64,000 nucleotides of DNA, from positions 17,932,001-17,996,000 of the forward strand of contig OX387201.1 of the NCBI GenBank assembly GCA_947561715.1. Direction: 5' to 3'. Within the stretch, counting starts at the first letter, position 1. Every line of letters begins with the position of its first letter. The notes under the pieces were generated by a model. The model made no database searches, was not told the origin of the DNA, and was given only the letters and a program-made list of their open reading frames with translations. Of this stretch, positions 31,350 to 42,874 are shown in pieces. Position numbers and translations under genes: made by a program. The DNA comes from Ascidia mentula. Its lineage: Eukaryota > Chordata > Ascidiacea > Phlebobranchia > Ascidiidae.

Positions 31350-32021
31350 TTAGTACACTTGGGAGTCCTGTGAGGGACTGTAACTTGGTGAATCTGGCGA
31401 GGCAGGTGTATCCGGTGTTTCCGATTGGTCAATCTCACGTATCGCGCCAAACTGCGAGCATAATTGCTCGATGGTGCCCATAACCTTAGCTGTCACACAA
31501 TCGGTAAGCACTTTAGAACCGAAACATTTATAGTATTGACAATCCAAAGCGATCGGAGCTATGTACTTCTCCGGTGAAAAAACTGCTCTAGGCTTAAAGC
31601 ACATGGTTACACCTGTACTCTGCAATTCAATCGACTTTTGACGAATGCGCGACGCGATAATACACTCGGTGTCATCAGATGCAGTTGCGTAATAAATTAA
31701 CATTAACCGTTCAAATCCATCCTCGATTTTCGGGAAAATGGGCACCACCGGACTTTCGAGCATGAGCGTTTTTGCCATGTCATAGAGGCCTTGGAGTTTG
31801 AAGCACTGCCCATCGTATTTCATATAGAAAGACGCACAGCGCAATTTCGTGCCTGCAACAAATATGAATTCTGTGTTAGTTGTCTTGCGTTAACGGCACG
31901 CTGGCACACAGCTTAAATTCTAAAAACGATTGCACTTGCCTGATTTCTTTTGCTCACGGCAGATGGCAGCGACAACTTGTTCCGTGCTTTGAGCAGAAGG
32001 ACCTCCCTGCACCCAGTTCAT
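31350..32021 (-). CDS. Unknown Polinton protein, two exons with a GC-AG intron
   Basis: Exon 1 is 31940-32021 (MNWVQGGPSAQSTEQ). Exon 2 is 31350-31852 (TKLRCASFYMKYDG, then GLYDMAKTLM). The intron (31853-31939, 87 nt) starts GCAAGT and ends TTGTTGCAG, a strong non-canonical GC donor, with matching phase 1. The product would be 194 residues, with a Ser/Pro-rich C terminus (SPDSPSYSPSQDSQ). I do not recognise a domain. It lies directly downstream of the polymerase, on the same strand. If the intron call is wrong, the second exon alone has no ATG until SFYM. Confidence 0.55.
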
Positions 32022-32252
32022 TGCTTGAATATTCCTGTTTGGCACAAAAAAAGGGCAAACTGGCGTGTCGGTGGGCGTGGTCACATGAACCGTGAGGTTT
32101 TATGTCTTGTCCCCCGCGTTTAATGGCACCATCAACTGACCATCAATTAAGAAATCTCGTTTCTTAGCATTTTTTTATTTGGCATGAATCGCATTTTCGA
32201 AAAAGTACGAATTCTCAAAAACGAAAGTCGAAATGAAAATACACGCATTTTG

Positions 32253-35200
32253 TCATAGCAGCAAAGGCGACGTGGTGACACCGTCGGGGAGAACTATCCG
32301 CTTGGCGTAAAAATAATTTAATCCAACGCGATTTCCGCTGCGTGTGAAAAGTCGCTGATTTACAACTTGAAAGCCGACGTTGGTTCCTTCACGCGGCCTC
32401 CCTGTTTTGAGGACATGTAAATAATCATCAGCGTTAAGTGGGTTTTGTGCCTTGCATAAACCCTTCGAAGCACGCTTCATTGTATCGCCTTGACAGAAGT
32501 AAGTCTTCGCGGAAAGCGCCACAACGGAGTGACCGTAGAATTCACATTTGTACCATTTCACGTTGACAAAAACGCTCGTGCGGGCGGCAGCAGTCGGCTT
32601 GCTCAAAACGGCCATGTGATGTCATATCTTCTATAAAGCAATCCCGGTGCATTTTGCAAGCTTTTGCGGGAAAGTAAGTTTCATAATTCTCATAAAATTC
32701 ACGGCGTAGATCCGGTTTTATAATTTCGTCAATCGTGTCGGCGCTAAGTGCAATGTACACACTGTCGGTGTCACATAGGCAAATCTGGTACCCCTGTCGC
32801 ACAAAGTACCGTTGAAAGCAATCATATACAATCTGGAGGAGATTTAATTTGGCCAGCTCGTAGACGAAGTATGACATTTGAATGGGCCTATCTTGACGCA
32901 CTCGCTTCTTCGTGGTTTCCACCTCATACAGGTCTTGATTGATTTCTGTCATGTGGTATAAGTTGGGGTCTTGTACAACGCGTCCCGCCGTCACAGTACT
33001 TCACGTTCATAAGCTTGTCTTTTCTTAGAAGCACTGAACCGTATATACCGTTGCCTTGGTGATGAAAATAATCAGGTTAAAGGTTAACTCTGTGCCCCAA
33101 CAAAGTTTTCGCACGATTACAGATCACGTTTTTTCAATTGCGGCTGTTGCCCGCCAAACGCCACAGGCCACTATAGTGACCCAGCAAACAACGTGATTGC
33201 AGAAAGACTGCTTAACAGTGCATGTCAGGAAGCAGCAATCCAATCGATACACGATTATCGGTTCGTCTAACCAAGCAAAGTGCAATTCTCGCGTTGGTAA
33301 AAATGGGCGCGCGAGGCGATCGTTACACGCGTTTAAACAACCAACGGAATGTGGACCTTGTGGGGTGTAACTTTAGTGAAAAGTGGGAGCTAAATGGACC
33401 TTAAAACAGCGGTGACATCATAAAAAAAGCCTCACCTGACAATTTATAAAAGTCCGCCAAGCTCCGTTTGGCCGGGTCAACATCACCTTGTCGCCGCGCC
33501 GCCGTGACCGTTTCCGCAAAATGGCTGAAACATGCTCGCGGTTCAAATGCAATCACGCGGTAAATTTGCGTAATTTTAAGGCCATGCTTCAAATACCACT
33601 CGGCCAAAGGGGAAGCAAGAAGAATCCGTTCGGCGTGCATTGCGCCTATAAGCATCTGTCGCTTGGTTTTCAGTAGGCCCTGCTTCTCTGCATACGCGGA
33701 CATTAAAGGTCCTATGTCTTCACGACCAACTTTCGCGGCCTTGAATATAGGCGAAAATTCCTTGAATGTGTCCCACAGTTCCTTAGGCACGTGTATGTCG
33801 CATTCTACGGCACCGAAAATACTGCCATCGGCTATTCCGGCCAACAACGACTAAGAGGTCACCACCGGCGGCAGACGTGTGTGCGGCCTGGGTCCTGCGG
33901 ATAGAAACGCCTGCACGTGCGCATCGGTTCGTTTCAGTTCGTTCCATTGACACTCATAGATTTCAATTAGCTGATATTGGAGCCCACGGAGATAGGCTGC
34001 AATTTCCACCGTCTTTCGGCGGACTTCCAATGTGCGTTCCGGGTCACTGAAGCTGAATTTTTCACTGCACCGAACACAGCGGTTGAAGTAGCACCCGTGG
34101 AAATTATACAGGGTATTCCCCCGGTCTGCATACCCGTCAACTGGTATACGTTTTCGACCAATGCACACCTCTCCGCCATTCATCTGTCTCTGAATATGAA
34201 CACCATCGGCAAAGGAGCGCCAGCGAAGCCATTCATCAGCTAAGAAACCATAACGCGCCGATCGGTCAACTTCGAACAGCTTTGTTTCTTCGTTTAATGT
34301 GGCCACCGAATAATAGCCTGTTGGCATTTTAAGTCCAGTAGAATGACAATACATAATGTTACAGTCAAACCCAATAACAGCCTTGCATAACCGTGCGTTT
34401 TCACCAAATTCCAGCGCCCGAATCCGCGTTTCGTCCCGTTTATGATACCGGGAAAATATAATCGCCGGACCGCCCCTAAGATTGTCTCGTATCAGATGGA
34501 ATAGATGCTTGTGGCGTTCGGGGAACAACGCGAAATACACGTCGTCGTTTGTCTTAATGGCATCTTTCATGGCGATCTTGAGTGACAAGCCGGACAGAGA
34601 TATACCTTGTTTGAGCATGTCCACTTCCGAGCGAGTGAATAACGCCCGGAGGTTCCCCATCGCTTGAACGAACGGCACCACGTCAAGCAGATTGTAGTGC
34701 ATAAGATAATCTTTAAGGGTGCTCATTTTCTGTTGCTTCCAGACACCTAAGCATCCATCGCACGTCTCTTGAGAAATGCTCTCGCGCTTCAGTGAACTGT
34801 AAAACGCTTCTCTTGGTGGTAAACTTGTCACGTTTAACTTGGCGATGCAGTCCACAAACTCGTACGGAAATACACTCTTCGATTCCTCGCAGTCGAACGC
34901 TTTCAAGAAACTTGCGTAATTCACGTTTGGCGCGATATAGTTTCGTGCGTCCAAGAAAGCGAAGCGACTGGTTTGAATACATAAGAAATTATTTCCTTTC
35001 TTTGCCACGAAACCAATCTCGTCGTCTTTTAATGCCACTATGAGCCACTGTCGTGTCAACGGAAGGTCATACCGCCCGGAATTAAAACCCACTACGGGGA
35101 TGATTTGTAAATAAGCAAGCAGATCATCTCGCAGTGATTCGATGGGGTGCACCCCCTGGCTGGGGTCGAGTAACAGCGCTTGCTGTACTTTTGTTTCCAA

Positions 35201-37634
35201 AAGAGCCAGAAGCCATTCAAAACGCTCCTGCATTAAATGTGTGGCCCGACCTTGAATTTCCCCCAGGTAACCCACAAAACGATTCATAAGTTCCTGTGGT
35301 TGGCCGTTTGTCACAAAGCATTTACCTTGCTGAAACCCTGGCACGTCGCTGCACATCGCAACACTAAGTGGTATGTGCTCAGCAAGACATGCAGTTTTCG
35401 CGGTCGCCTCAGGTAAATCCCGCTGGCTCATCATTGCTTCCCAATCATAACAAACAACAAAGGGGTAGAATCGATATTCCGAAGGAACGTGGATACCGAA
35501 TATTCGCAAACAGTCGAAAACTGTCGGAGCAATACGAAAGCAGCCGCCTGGGAATACTTCACGTGTGATAAGAGAACAGGTTTTCTGGTGCTGGAAGCAT
35601 CGGTCCATGCGATTGAAGACCGCTTTGCAGACGGGGCAGGTGAAGTTCGAAGACGTTAATGTTCAAATCAAAGCAAGCTTCAACCGCCGGTAGAAAACTC
35701 AGGCGCACACCGGGAAAGCCCGCAATGCAATTTTTGCCTGTGAACCGTTGACATAATTGCATTGCTGTGGGACTTGGCGCGCCGACGACCCGTGACGTAC
35801 TCATGTGTGAAGCAATACACCGGAATAAACACAGATTATCGGTGATCGGCCGCCCATCGGCGGTTCTGTGAAATGTCACAAGACCAGTGTTGCGCGTCAG
35901 ATGTCTTGGTAAATTAACAGGACTTCCAATCCATGCGTGCAGTGTGTAATAAACATAGAAAGTGATGTTTGTCAATACGTCAACATTCCATTTCGAGTCA
36001 GGGCGTTGTCTTCTAACCGCCTCAAGATGGTCGCAGTCCGCAAGATTTTGAAAAAATTCGAGCAGATCATCACGCGATTGTATTAGTGTTGGATGTGGAA
36101 AGAAATTGGCATTATTTTCCGATGCATGATAATAGCGACGTTCCCCCGATTGATTCACAAGAATGAAGCCAAAACTGCAATTAATTTTAAATGCCATCTG
36201 CCCGTCACCCAATATAGTATGGACGATTGCATCAACAAGAGTCCAGGCTATTGGCAACGAGAAATTGTACAATGACGTCACACGGCCAATACGCGCGTGA
36301 GTACGTATTGTCATCCAGCGCTGGGCAATCAAATCATCTCGCGGTGGCCGCTCGTCGGATATCAACAACTGTCGGTTAGCGCCGCCGCCGGTTTGAAAGC
36401 GTCTAACCACAAATGAATGTTATCAACCCGCGCACAAACGTCGTGATGTTTAACACACCTACCTACTTTCGCCGCCGACGGCGGGTGTAGCATGTTGACC
36501 GACATTCTCTATACACCTGATCAATAAAATAATTTACATGAGGCAGTTTCGTGACGGTGACGGCCGTCTTACCATTTCGCACCGCCCGGGTTAAGCAATG
36601 GTGCGAGATTATGGGCCGGCGTGTCATTGCCACGCGCGTCCGATAACAACGGCTCGTCATGCTTCAACAGGTTTAAAATACCCAAGTCACGCAGAATTTC
36701 ATCGATCGTGTCGGGGCAGGCGGCCATTGCATCGACCACGCTAGGGGCGCTGTTAAAGCAACATCGGGTTATCGATTAGATTAGACAGTTACACAGGCAC
36801 ATTGCATGGATACCTTGCGTCCGCATCGCCAACCGGTTGCAATTCGACTGATTCCAGTAAATCAAAAAAACTCACTTCACTTGGTGGCTGTGAAATATCC
36901 CCAGAAATGTGTGACTGGGCAATCGGAAGCGGTGTGCCAGAGTTTTGATTGTCTGCCGCAGGTGCTCTGCTGTGTGAAAGCGAGTAATGACGTTAAAATG
37001 CTATGGTTTACCCGGCCCGTCTTACCCGGATTCGTTCTCGTTGGTTAACATGGAAGGCTGTGCCAGATTTAAATTTTTCAACGCGGCGCTGTATTGGCCG
37101 CTAACGCCTGCCGTCGCCTCATGTACAGGAAACATGTGACTTTGACTTTGTTGGGAGAAGTCCATGACGTATCTACCCTGAATCACATTATCAGACGCCG
37201 ACGCCGCGCTAAAAGGGGATAATAAATTATAAACTGTCAAGGATAAGAGCGGAAAAAGCATAAATTACGTGTGACTTGATGCATTGCCGGACTGAATCGG
37301 CCAAACGCGGAATCTTTTAGACACCTCCTGTCCGCTTGCGTTAAATACCAGACACAGTTAATAACGGAAAAACAAACAAATCGTAGACAACTTACATCGG
37401 GCGTTTGTGTGCACCCCCGCAATGCCTCTCCCTGTGACGTTTGATATTGTGAAGCGAGATGAACCTGTAAGAGGCGGCTTTAGCACCTGCGGTGGCGATT
37501 TATAATTGAAAGGTTTACCTTTTACCGCAGTCATTGCACGCTACACATTGATTACATTGTGATTCATGTTCCATGGCTTCATCTGCTTTGGCAAAATGCT
37601 TGCCGCAAAAACCGCAGTGAAATCGCACAAGCAT
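32253..37634 (-). pseudogene. Protein-primed family B DNA polymerase of the Polinton, intron-containing and broken
   Basis: This polymerase would copy the element. Exons, all on -, are 37519-37634, 37396-37464, 37026-37208, 36814-36969, 36573-36749, 36463-36516, 33436-36402 and 32253-33054. Introns 1-6 are all phase 2. The order is two C2H2 fingers (FHCGFCGKHF; CNDCGKR split from the HNIKRH exon), a linker, an OTU-like NLCLFRCIASH, a further finger (CPVCKAVF), exonuclease motifs (CYDWEAM, NSGRYD, YNLLD), polymerase motif A-like FDCNIMY, motif B-like GNGIYG and motif C CDTDSVY. The breaks are a deletion with frame change near 35645, a TAG stop at 33851-33853, a frame change near 32990 and another near 32615. 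The protein is therefore probably inactive. Confidence 0.85.
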
Positions 37635-37726
37635 TTTCGATTTTGAAGGTGCGCATTCAATGCACTAATTTACGTTGGCAAGTCTCTCTATCGCGAGACA
37701 CTTAGAAACTCTCCATGGGCGCACTC

Positions 37727-37735
37727 TTTTTTATA
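37727..37735 (-). promoter_or_regulatory. TATA box upstream of the polymerase gene
   Basis: On - the sequence TATAAAAAA lies about 95 nt upstream of the polymerase ATG (37634), in a GC-rich setting. A very short frame starting at 37716 (MESF, then stop) lies between them. Spacing fits a core promoter, but no start site data exist. Confidence 0.5.
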
Positions 37736-37739
37736 CTAG

Positions 37740-38490
37740 TCAAGAGTGTCACACCGTGAAAAACAACGGAAATCGGTGCGACAAAAAAACAATCAAAGGA
37801 AATGCATGGATTGATTGTAATAGGCATCAATCTCGGAGTTTACGCCTGTGAAATGCGCGGGAAAAGTTTCCGATCACCTTTTCGCATGATTTTTTACAAA
37901 GATCCACGCCATATGGCGAAAACCAATGATCGCCATACTGCCCAGGCAATATGGGCCAATAAACCAGATGGCTAAGAGAACGGCATGCGCGTCATGAAAG
38001 ATGTGAAAATCCGTAGAAATCGGAAACATAGGGATACTTCAACATGGGAATGAATGGGCGCGACTTCAATCGGGAAACCCTTAAAAAACAACGGCCTTAG
38101 ATACGCATTGACAATAGTGTGACTACCAAAACGGCGATATCTCTCTGCGGAAATATTACACAACTCTAGCCTGGGAATGTTTGGAATTCACATTGTTCGC
38201 TGACATGAAGGCACCATATGCATAGCATAATATTCAAAAACAGACTGCATGGAAACAGCTTGCACGGAAACAGCTTGCACAAATCGAATGCTGGGAAAAT
38301 AGAAAAAAAATGTGGAAAAGCGAATTTGTCATGGGACTGTGGTCTGATCAGGAACCTCGCAAAAAAATGCATCTGCGACCCACACTAAAAAAAAAAGGGG
38401 GGGGGGGGGGGGCGTCTAAGCGGAGGCGGGAACAATTAACGAATGGATAACGCGATACATGGAGGCTGGTGAATTCCCTGGAGCAATTCA
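37740..38490. other. Polinton right-end non-coding region
   Basis: No supported gene. It contains a run of 10 A followed by 16 G (38387-38412) and a small direct repeat (GGAAACAGCTTGCA near 38248-38280). It links the polymerase promoter to the right terminal repeat. Confidence 0.5.
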
Positions 38491-38923
38491 CAAGTGATTG
38501 ACAAGATCGTTTGTCGACCACGTCATCAATCATGTCATCGCAACGTCATTAGAAATAACGGTCCAATTCAGGAAACAATTCACCAGATAGTTTCACAAAC
38601 GCCACACGACCACACAGTGAACTGCGTGTGACCTCGAATTCCTTGGCGAGGACATCTCAAACAAAGTTCAGACGCTCAAGATAAAAATAGAATCACGATT
38701 GCGACACCGGAAAGAGACAAACAATAGGAGAATCTTATTTTTACTCCCAATCAAGACCGGAAGGCTCATGAGTAACTGTGAGTATCTCCCTGACACATGT
38801 CCCCCTTTGAAATGCATACGAAAGAGAACGGAAAGAGTACTCTTTCCTGTCTCCCTAACCGGAAAGAGTAGCAGAGATACAGGAAGGAAGTTCTCCCCGT
38901 TCTCTACTCTGTCACCCTTTACT
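38491..38923 (-). repeat. Polinton right terminal inverted repeat
   Basis: Inverted partner of 24088-24500. On + it ends GTCACCCTTTACT at 38923. An extra stretch near 38525-38545 accounts for the length difference. Confidence 0.9.
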
Positions 38924-39115
38924 ACAACTAGCACAGGAGGATCTAAGACGTAGAGCAGATTTGCCGGGCATATATCTAATGTCAATGTTAGAAAAAACTG
39001 CATAAAAACAAAGGCGCCATTGATCCACTCGATGCAGCATATTGAGGTTGATGTGGTTTGTCCTCAACCACTCACGCGATCTGGGTATCAGTTTATTTTG
39101 GTTACATACGGTATA
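38924..39115 (+). pseudogene. Ty3/gypsy integrase relic, right flank of the Polinton
   Basis: Aligns with 55855-56040: both contain the sequence before the integrase core and then MQHIEVDVVCPQPLTRSG (here) or its equivalent, followed by YQFILVTYGIF. It continues, with almost no gap, the relic at 23280-24087, so the Polinton split one gypsy copy. Confidence 0.75.
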
Positions 39116-39905
39116 TTTACCTTACTACTTTTAATTGGTTCGTGCTTGGCCGATGCGACACAAAACGACAAACTAAACAGGTATTGCTGAAATTTCGCCG
39201 TCTTTGATTTCGGTTATTTGTTAAACGAACAATAAAATGTCGGTTGAAACTTGCTGTCTGAGCTATCCCCGTTACATCCAATGTTACCCCTGTACCGGTA
39301 TTCGATGTTACGTCGGTTCTAATTACAGCAAAATAAAATTTAGGAATGTCGTGCACAGTTAAAAAGGTATAACCATAACTAATACCCTGCCTTAAACGCT
39401 AAAAAATGCTTTGCGACGCTCTAACAATTTTAAACAACACGCGACGTCCTTTTTGGAAACCTCGGGTTTTGCGTATGGTGAGTAGCCCGAATAAAAAAGC
39501 ATATTTATTAAATGTTTTTTTTTTAGGTAGGGGTTTGTTACCGAGAAGACTAACGGACGAAAAGTAGCTATTAATTCAATTCACTTTGTTTAAGATCAAG
39601 ATCTACCAACGGAAGTTTACTGAAACTAAAATCGTGAAACTAATGGTGGCGTTCTAGGTATAAAAAAACATACCTAACAGGTCTACCAGGTCGTCCACCT
39701 ACGTTAATATTGTTTTAACCCATAAAGCAAACGACAAACGTTCGAAAACGTTTTGGGTGTTGTTTATTAACTCTGAATATATATTTCTTTTTCAAAGCCG
39801 ACAAATGTGGCGTTCCGTCCTGTTTTGATGGTAAGCATAAACGACTCCGTCAATCCACACTCGCACGTCGGCTATCTGTGCGAAGACGAATTTTTTAGTA
39901 AATTA
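39116..39905. other. No gene seen
   Basis: AT-rich, no domain or repeat recognised. It separates the gypsy relic from the 3' end of the serine-protease-like gene. Confidence 0.5.
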
Positions 39906-41344
39906 TCAAAGGTTAAGAATTCCTCTCAAACTTGGGACTTGGAGTACCTTGTTGTAGACATTCAAGTTGTCACATGCAAGACCGTATGGCACAACCCCAT
40001 GAAGGAGGAGCTGATTTCCTTGATTGGGATGGCGGCAGACAAGACCGCCTACACCGCCACCCTTCGAATAAAACAATTTTATTTGAAACTGCAAAAATAT
40101 GGGACTTTTTGCTACTGTCAATTTTGTTGACGCCATGTAAGTGAAGCTTATTATCTTTGAACGTTGGTTGCTACCGGTTTCGATACCCGAATTGGCAATT
40201 TCGTACAACACTAGTTTTTACCTCGACATGTTTTCACTTAATCATTTTAATGCATATTATAAATACTAACAGGACAAAATCCTGTCCCAGGAATGCTTTC
40301 TGCACAAAACTTTGGGTCTCCGGCGGACACGCGGTATGTTCCCAACGATGCAGTTAACGAAGAGCAATTTGTAATTGGAACGATATCAGAGGCAAGTTGA
40401 AGCAATACGTCGGAAGCTGGAACGCTCGAGCCTGCAACAAAATTATGCTTTTCAAATACATTTAGAAGTATAGTTTTATTATTAAATTACTCATATTTAA
40501 TAATTATTTGAAATAATCCTAAACTAAGGAGATAAAATATAATTTTGTAGTTTGCAATGTCGAAGAAATAGGATTCATGCACTGGTTCTCTGCAAGAGCC
40601 AGTGCACAACCGCTTGGCGAAGGTATGTGTAAGTTTATACGGAAAGCTGTATACGCACTTGTTCTTCCCCAGCCCGCTACGTAGCAAGTAGTCCCGGCAA
40701 AGGAATTGCTGTCATCGTCTGTTCTTGTTCCATCTGACACCAAGTTGACTGGCATCACAAATTGGTTGAACGTAGCTTTTCTCGACAGCTGTCAAATAAA
40801 CAGTTCACGCAGCCCCAAGTAATGCACTTTTTATCAATTACATTTCGTAAATGTTTGCGCTTTGCTATTATTAAGTTCTTTGGCAAAAGATTTTTCGGGC
40901 CAAAATTCACCAATGCACAGCAGTAATTTCAAACATTTTTTGAATTCTATAAATAGGCGCTTTAATATTTCCTGCCGCATGTTATAACTGGAAGACTTAC
41001 AGGGCATTTTAACTTTAGTATCTTCCGCTTTAAAAATTATACTCACTCTGACCCAGTCGGAAATTAATACCTGTACTATGTTTGTTATATCACCATGCCC
41101 ACACCTGGCCAAACGGACATTGCCTTGGTATATATGCCTGGATTATATCACGAAAGGTAATGTCCGGCCGCACATGGCCATGGCATAATACATCTGGTGA
41201 AAACCTATGATTTGCCGTGGCAAGTACTGATATAAACTATTGTAAACATCTGGTTTAATACTGCATTATCCACGGTTAATATCTGAATTATCCAGTGCAC
41301 ATCCCAATTTTACGCACGTGTCCCCGGTCTAAAGGAGGGATAAC

Positions 41345-41588
41345 CTCCACTAGAAGTTTCATTAAATCCACATTCATCATCAGTTACACTAGAAGTTTCA
41401 TTAAATTCACATTCATCATCAGTTACACTAGAAGTTTCATTAAATCCACATTCATCATCAGTTACACTAGAAGTTTCATTAAATCCACATTCATCATCAG
41501 TTACACTAGAAGTTTCATTAAATTCACATTCATCATCAGTTACACTAGAAGTTTCATTAAATCCACATTCATCATCAGTTACACTAGC
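41345..41588 (-). repeat. 39-bp repeat expanded to about six copies
   Basis: Tandem CACTAGAAGTTTCATTAAAT units, about twice as many as in the full-length element at 11383-11502. The repeat is the point where the internal deletion is joined. Confidence 0.85.
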
Positions 41589-42391
41589 TCAAAGCCAGTT
41601 TTTCAGCTTTTCTTCTTACCCACTTTTGTTTAGCTGACAAAGCATCATACTTTTTATAGTATGTGCGTCGACTTTTACGTCTTGGCATAAATTACGATGG
41701 GCCTTAATTTGTTATTCTGTAGCCAGCCATACAAACTGAAATGTAATATTTATTCATGTTATGGTGATGTGACAAAACCAAATACAAGAATTAAATAAAT
41801 ATTTAGCTAACAGCACATTAATAAAGTTCCTATTTGAACTAAAATATTTCCTCAGTTTGAAGAATACAAATATTACTTCAACATTCAACCCACTTACCTG
41901 TTTATTCCAACACAAAAGTAATACAATGTATATGCTATCACTTTTACCCCTATTTCAAACATTAAACTTACATTATTGACCAACGGCAACGATTACAAAA
42001 GATTTCAAACTATGCTGACGACATCGCATCATCGCAATCGAAAACCACGAGGCAATTTTCACGCATCGTTAAACACAAAAATCAGTGATAGAAATCAAAT
42101 CACACTGACAGTCCGTAACATCCTGTAATTTAAATACCGTTTTACAATTGTTTGCATTGTTGAATAATTAAACACCATCTTTAAAGTAACACAGGCCCCC
42201 TTAGGATTACATATTGCAATTCAACCGAAGCTGACGATTTTCGCTTTGTTTGGGGGTTGTTTGCCGGTAACAGGCGGTCTACACGTCATTGCTATGGTGA
42301 CGAAACACCATTACACTTGTTAGTTAGCCTAATATGTCGAGACTATTAATTTTTGTAGGTATTGTACCAATCTTTAGCAAGCATCAGTATT

Positions 42392-42874
42392 GCAGCGTAC
42401 AAGTAGGATTCCCTATGTCACTGCTTTGCTAAGCTAAAGTCTGTTTGCGTGTTCTTGCTGATATAGACTACTGAATTAAAAGCTCCGTGAACAGACTTCT
42501 TTATTAATGGAAACACACGATTGCAATTACCAGGTGGCTTAAGTTTAACTAGTTTCAAGCGCGTTTAACACGTGACTGAATTGCAGCGAATTTAACTATT
42601 AAAAGAACATGCGAACGTTTACAGCGCGATGGCAAGAATAACGACAGGGCCGAGAGAATACGAGCGACTGAGAGAGCCTGGACTAGACTGAAGTGTTTGA
42701 AGGATTACGAAATGAGCGTTTTATAACAAAGTGTCAGAAAAAATGTGTTGTCCAGCAGGATGCCAGAAAGCCAGTGGGTGCTCCGGCAGGAAAGCTTAAC
42801 ACCGTCTGCAGTCTTCGGTCCGTATGTGTTCCAAATGTGTAAAGAATTAAGTAGGGAAACATGCGTGTTGCTAC
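42392..42874. mobile_element. 483-bp insertion with 6-bp target duplication
   Basis: Absent from the full-length transposon, where the corresponding site (CATCAGTATTTAGAATT, near 12350) is uninterrupted. AGTATT flanks it on both sides (42386-42391 and 42875-42880). It begins GCAGCGTACAAG and ends GTGTTGCTAC. The ends are at best weakly inverted (both contain TTCCCTA about 17-25 nt in). No protein is evident. The class is unknown. Confidence 0.75.

Larger units (their letters stand above)
24088..38923 (+). mobile_element. Polinton/Maverick element, about 14.8 kb
   Basis: Defined by long inverted termini (24088-24500 and 38491-38923, each beginning AGTAAAGGGTGACAG when read inward) and by a full Polinton gene set: packaging ATPase, integrase with chromodomain, penton-like and double-jelly-roll capsid proteins, adenain-like protease and protein-primed family B polymerase. 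Its base composition is clearly richer in G and C than the host DNA. It is inserted in a Ty3/gypsy relic whose halves lie at 23280-24087 and 38924-39115. An exact 6-bp target duplication is not visible (GCCAGT against ACAACT). Polintons are both transposons and relatives of adintoviruses. This copy keeps most virion genes open, but its polymerase is broken. Confidence 0.93.

Noticed and set aside
33055..33435. A gene in the 381-bp gap of the polymerase.
   Set aside because: The gap has a GTGAGG donor and an AAG acceptor joining motif B in frame, so an intron is the simplest reading; frames inside it have no domain.
24082..38929. A 6-bp target duplication around the Polinton.
   Set aside because: GCCAGT on the left and ACAACT on the right share only three positions; shifting the ends by two bases does not help.
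41391..41588. The regular repeats as a CRISPR array.
   Set aside because: The 39-bp units are directly tandem with no unique spacers, in an animal genome.
41295..41633. A 112-codon frame with repeated SYTRSFIKSTFII.
   Set aside because: It is the antisense of the 39-bp transposase repeat in the CACTA derivative.
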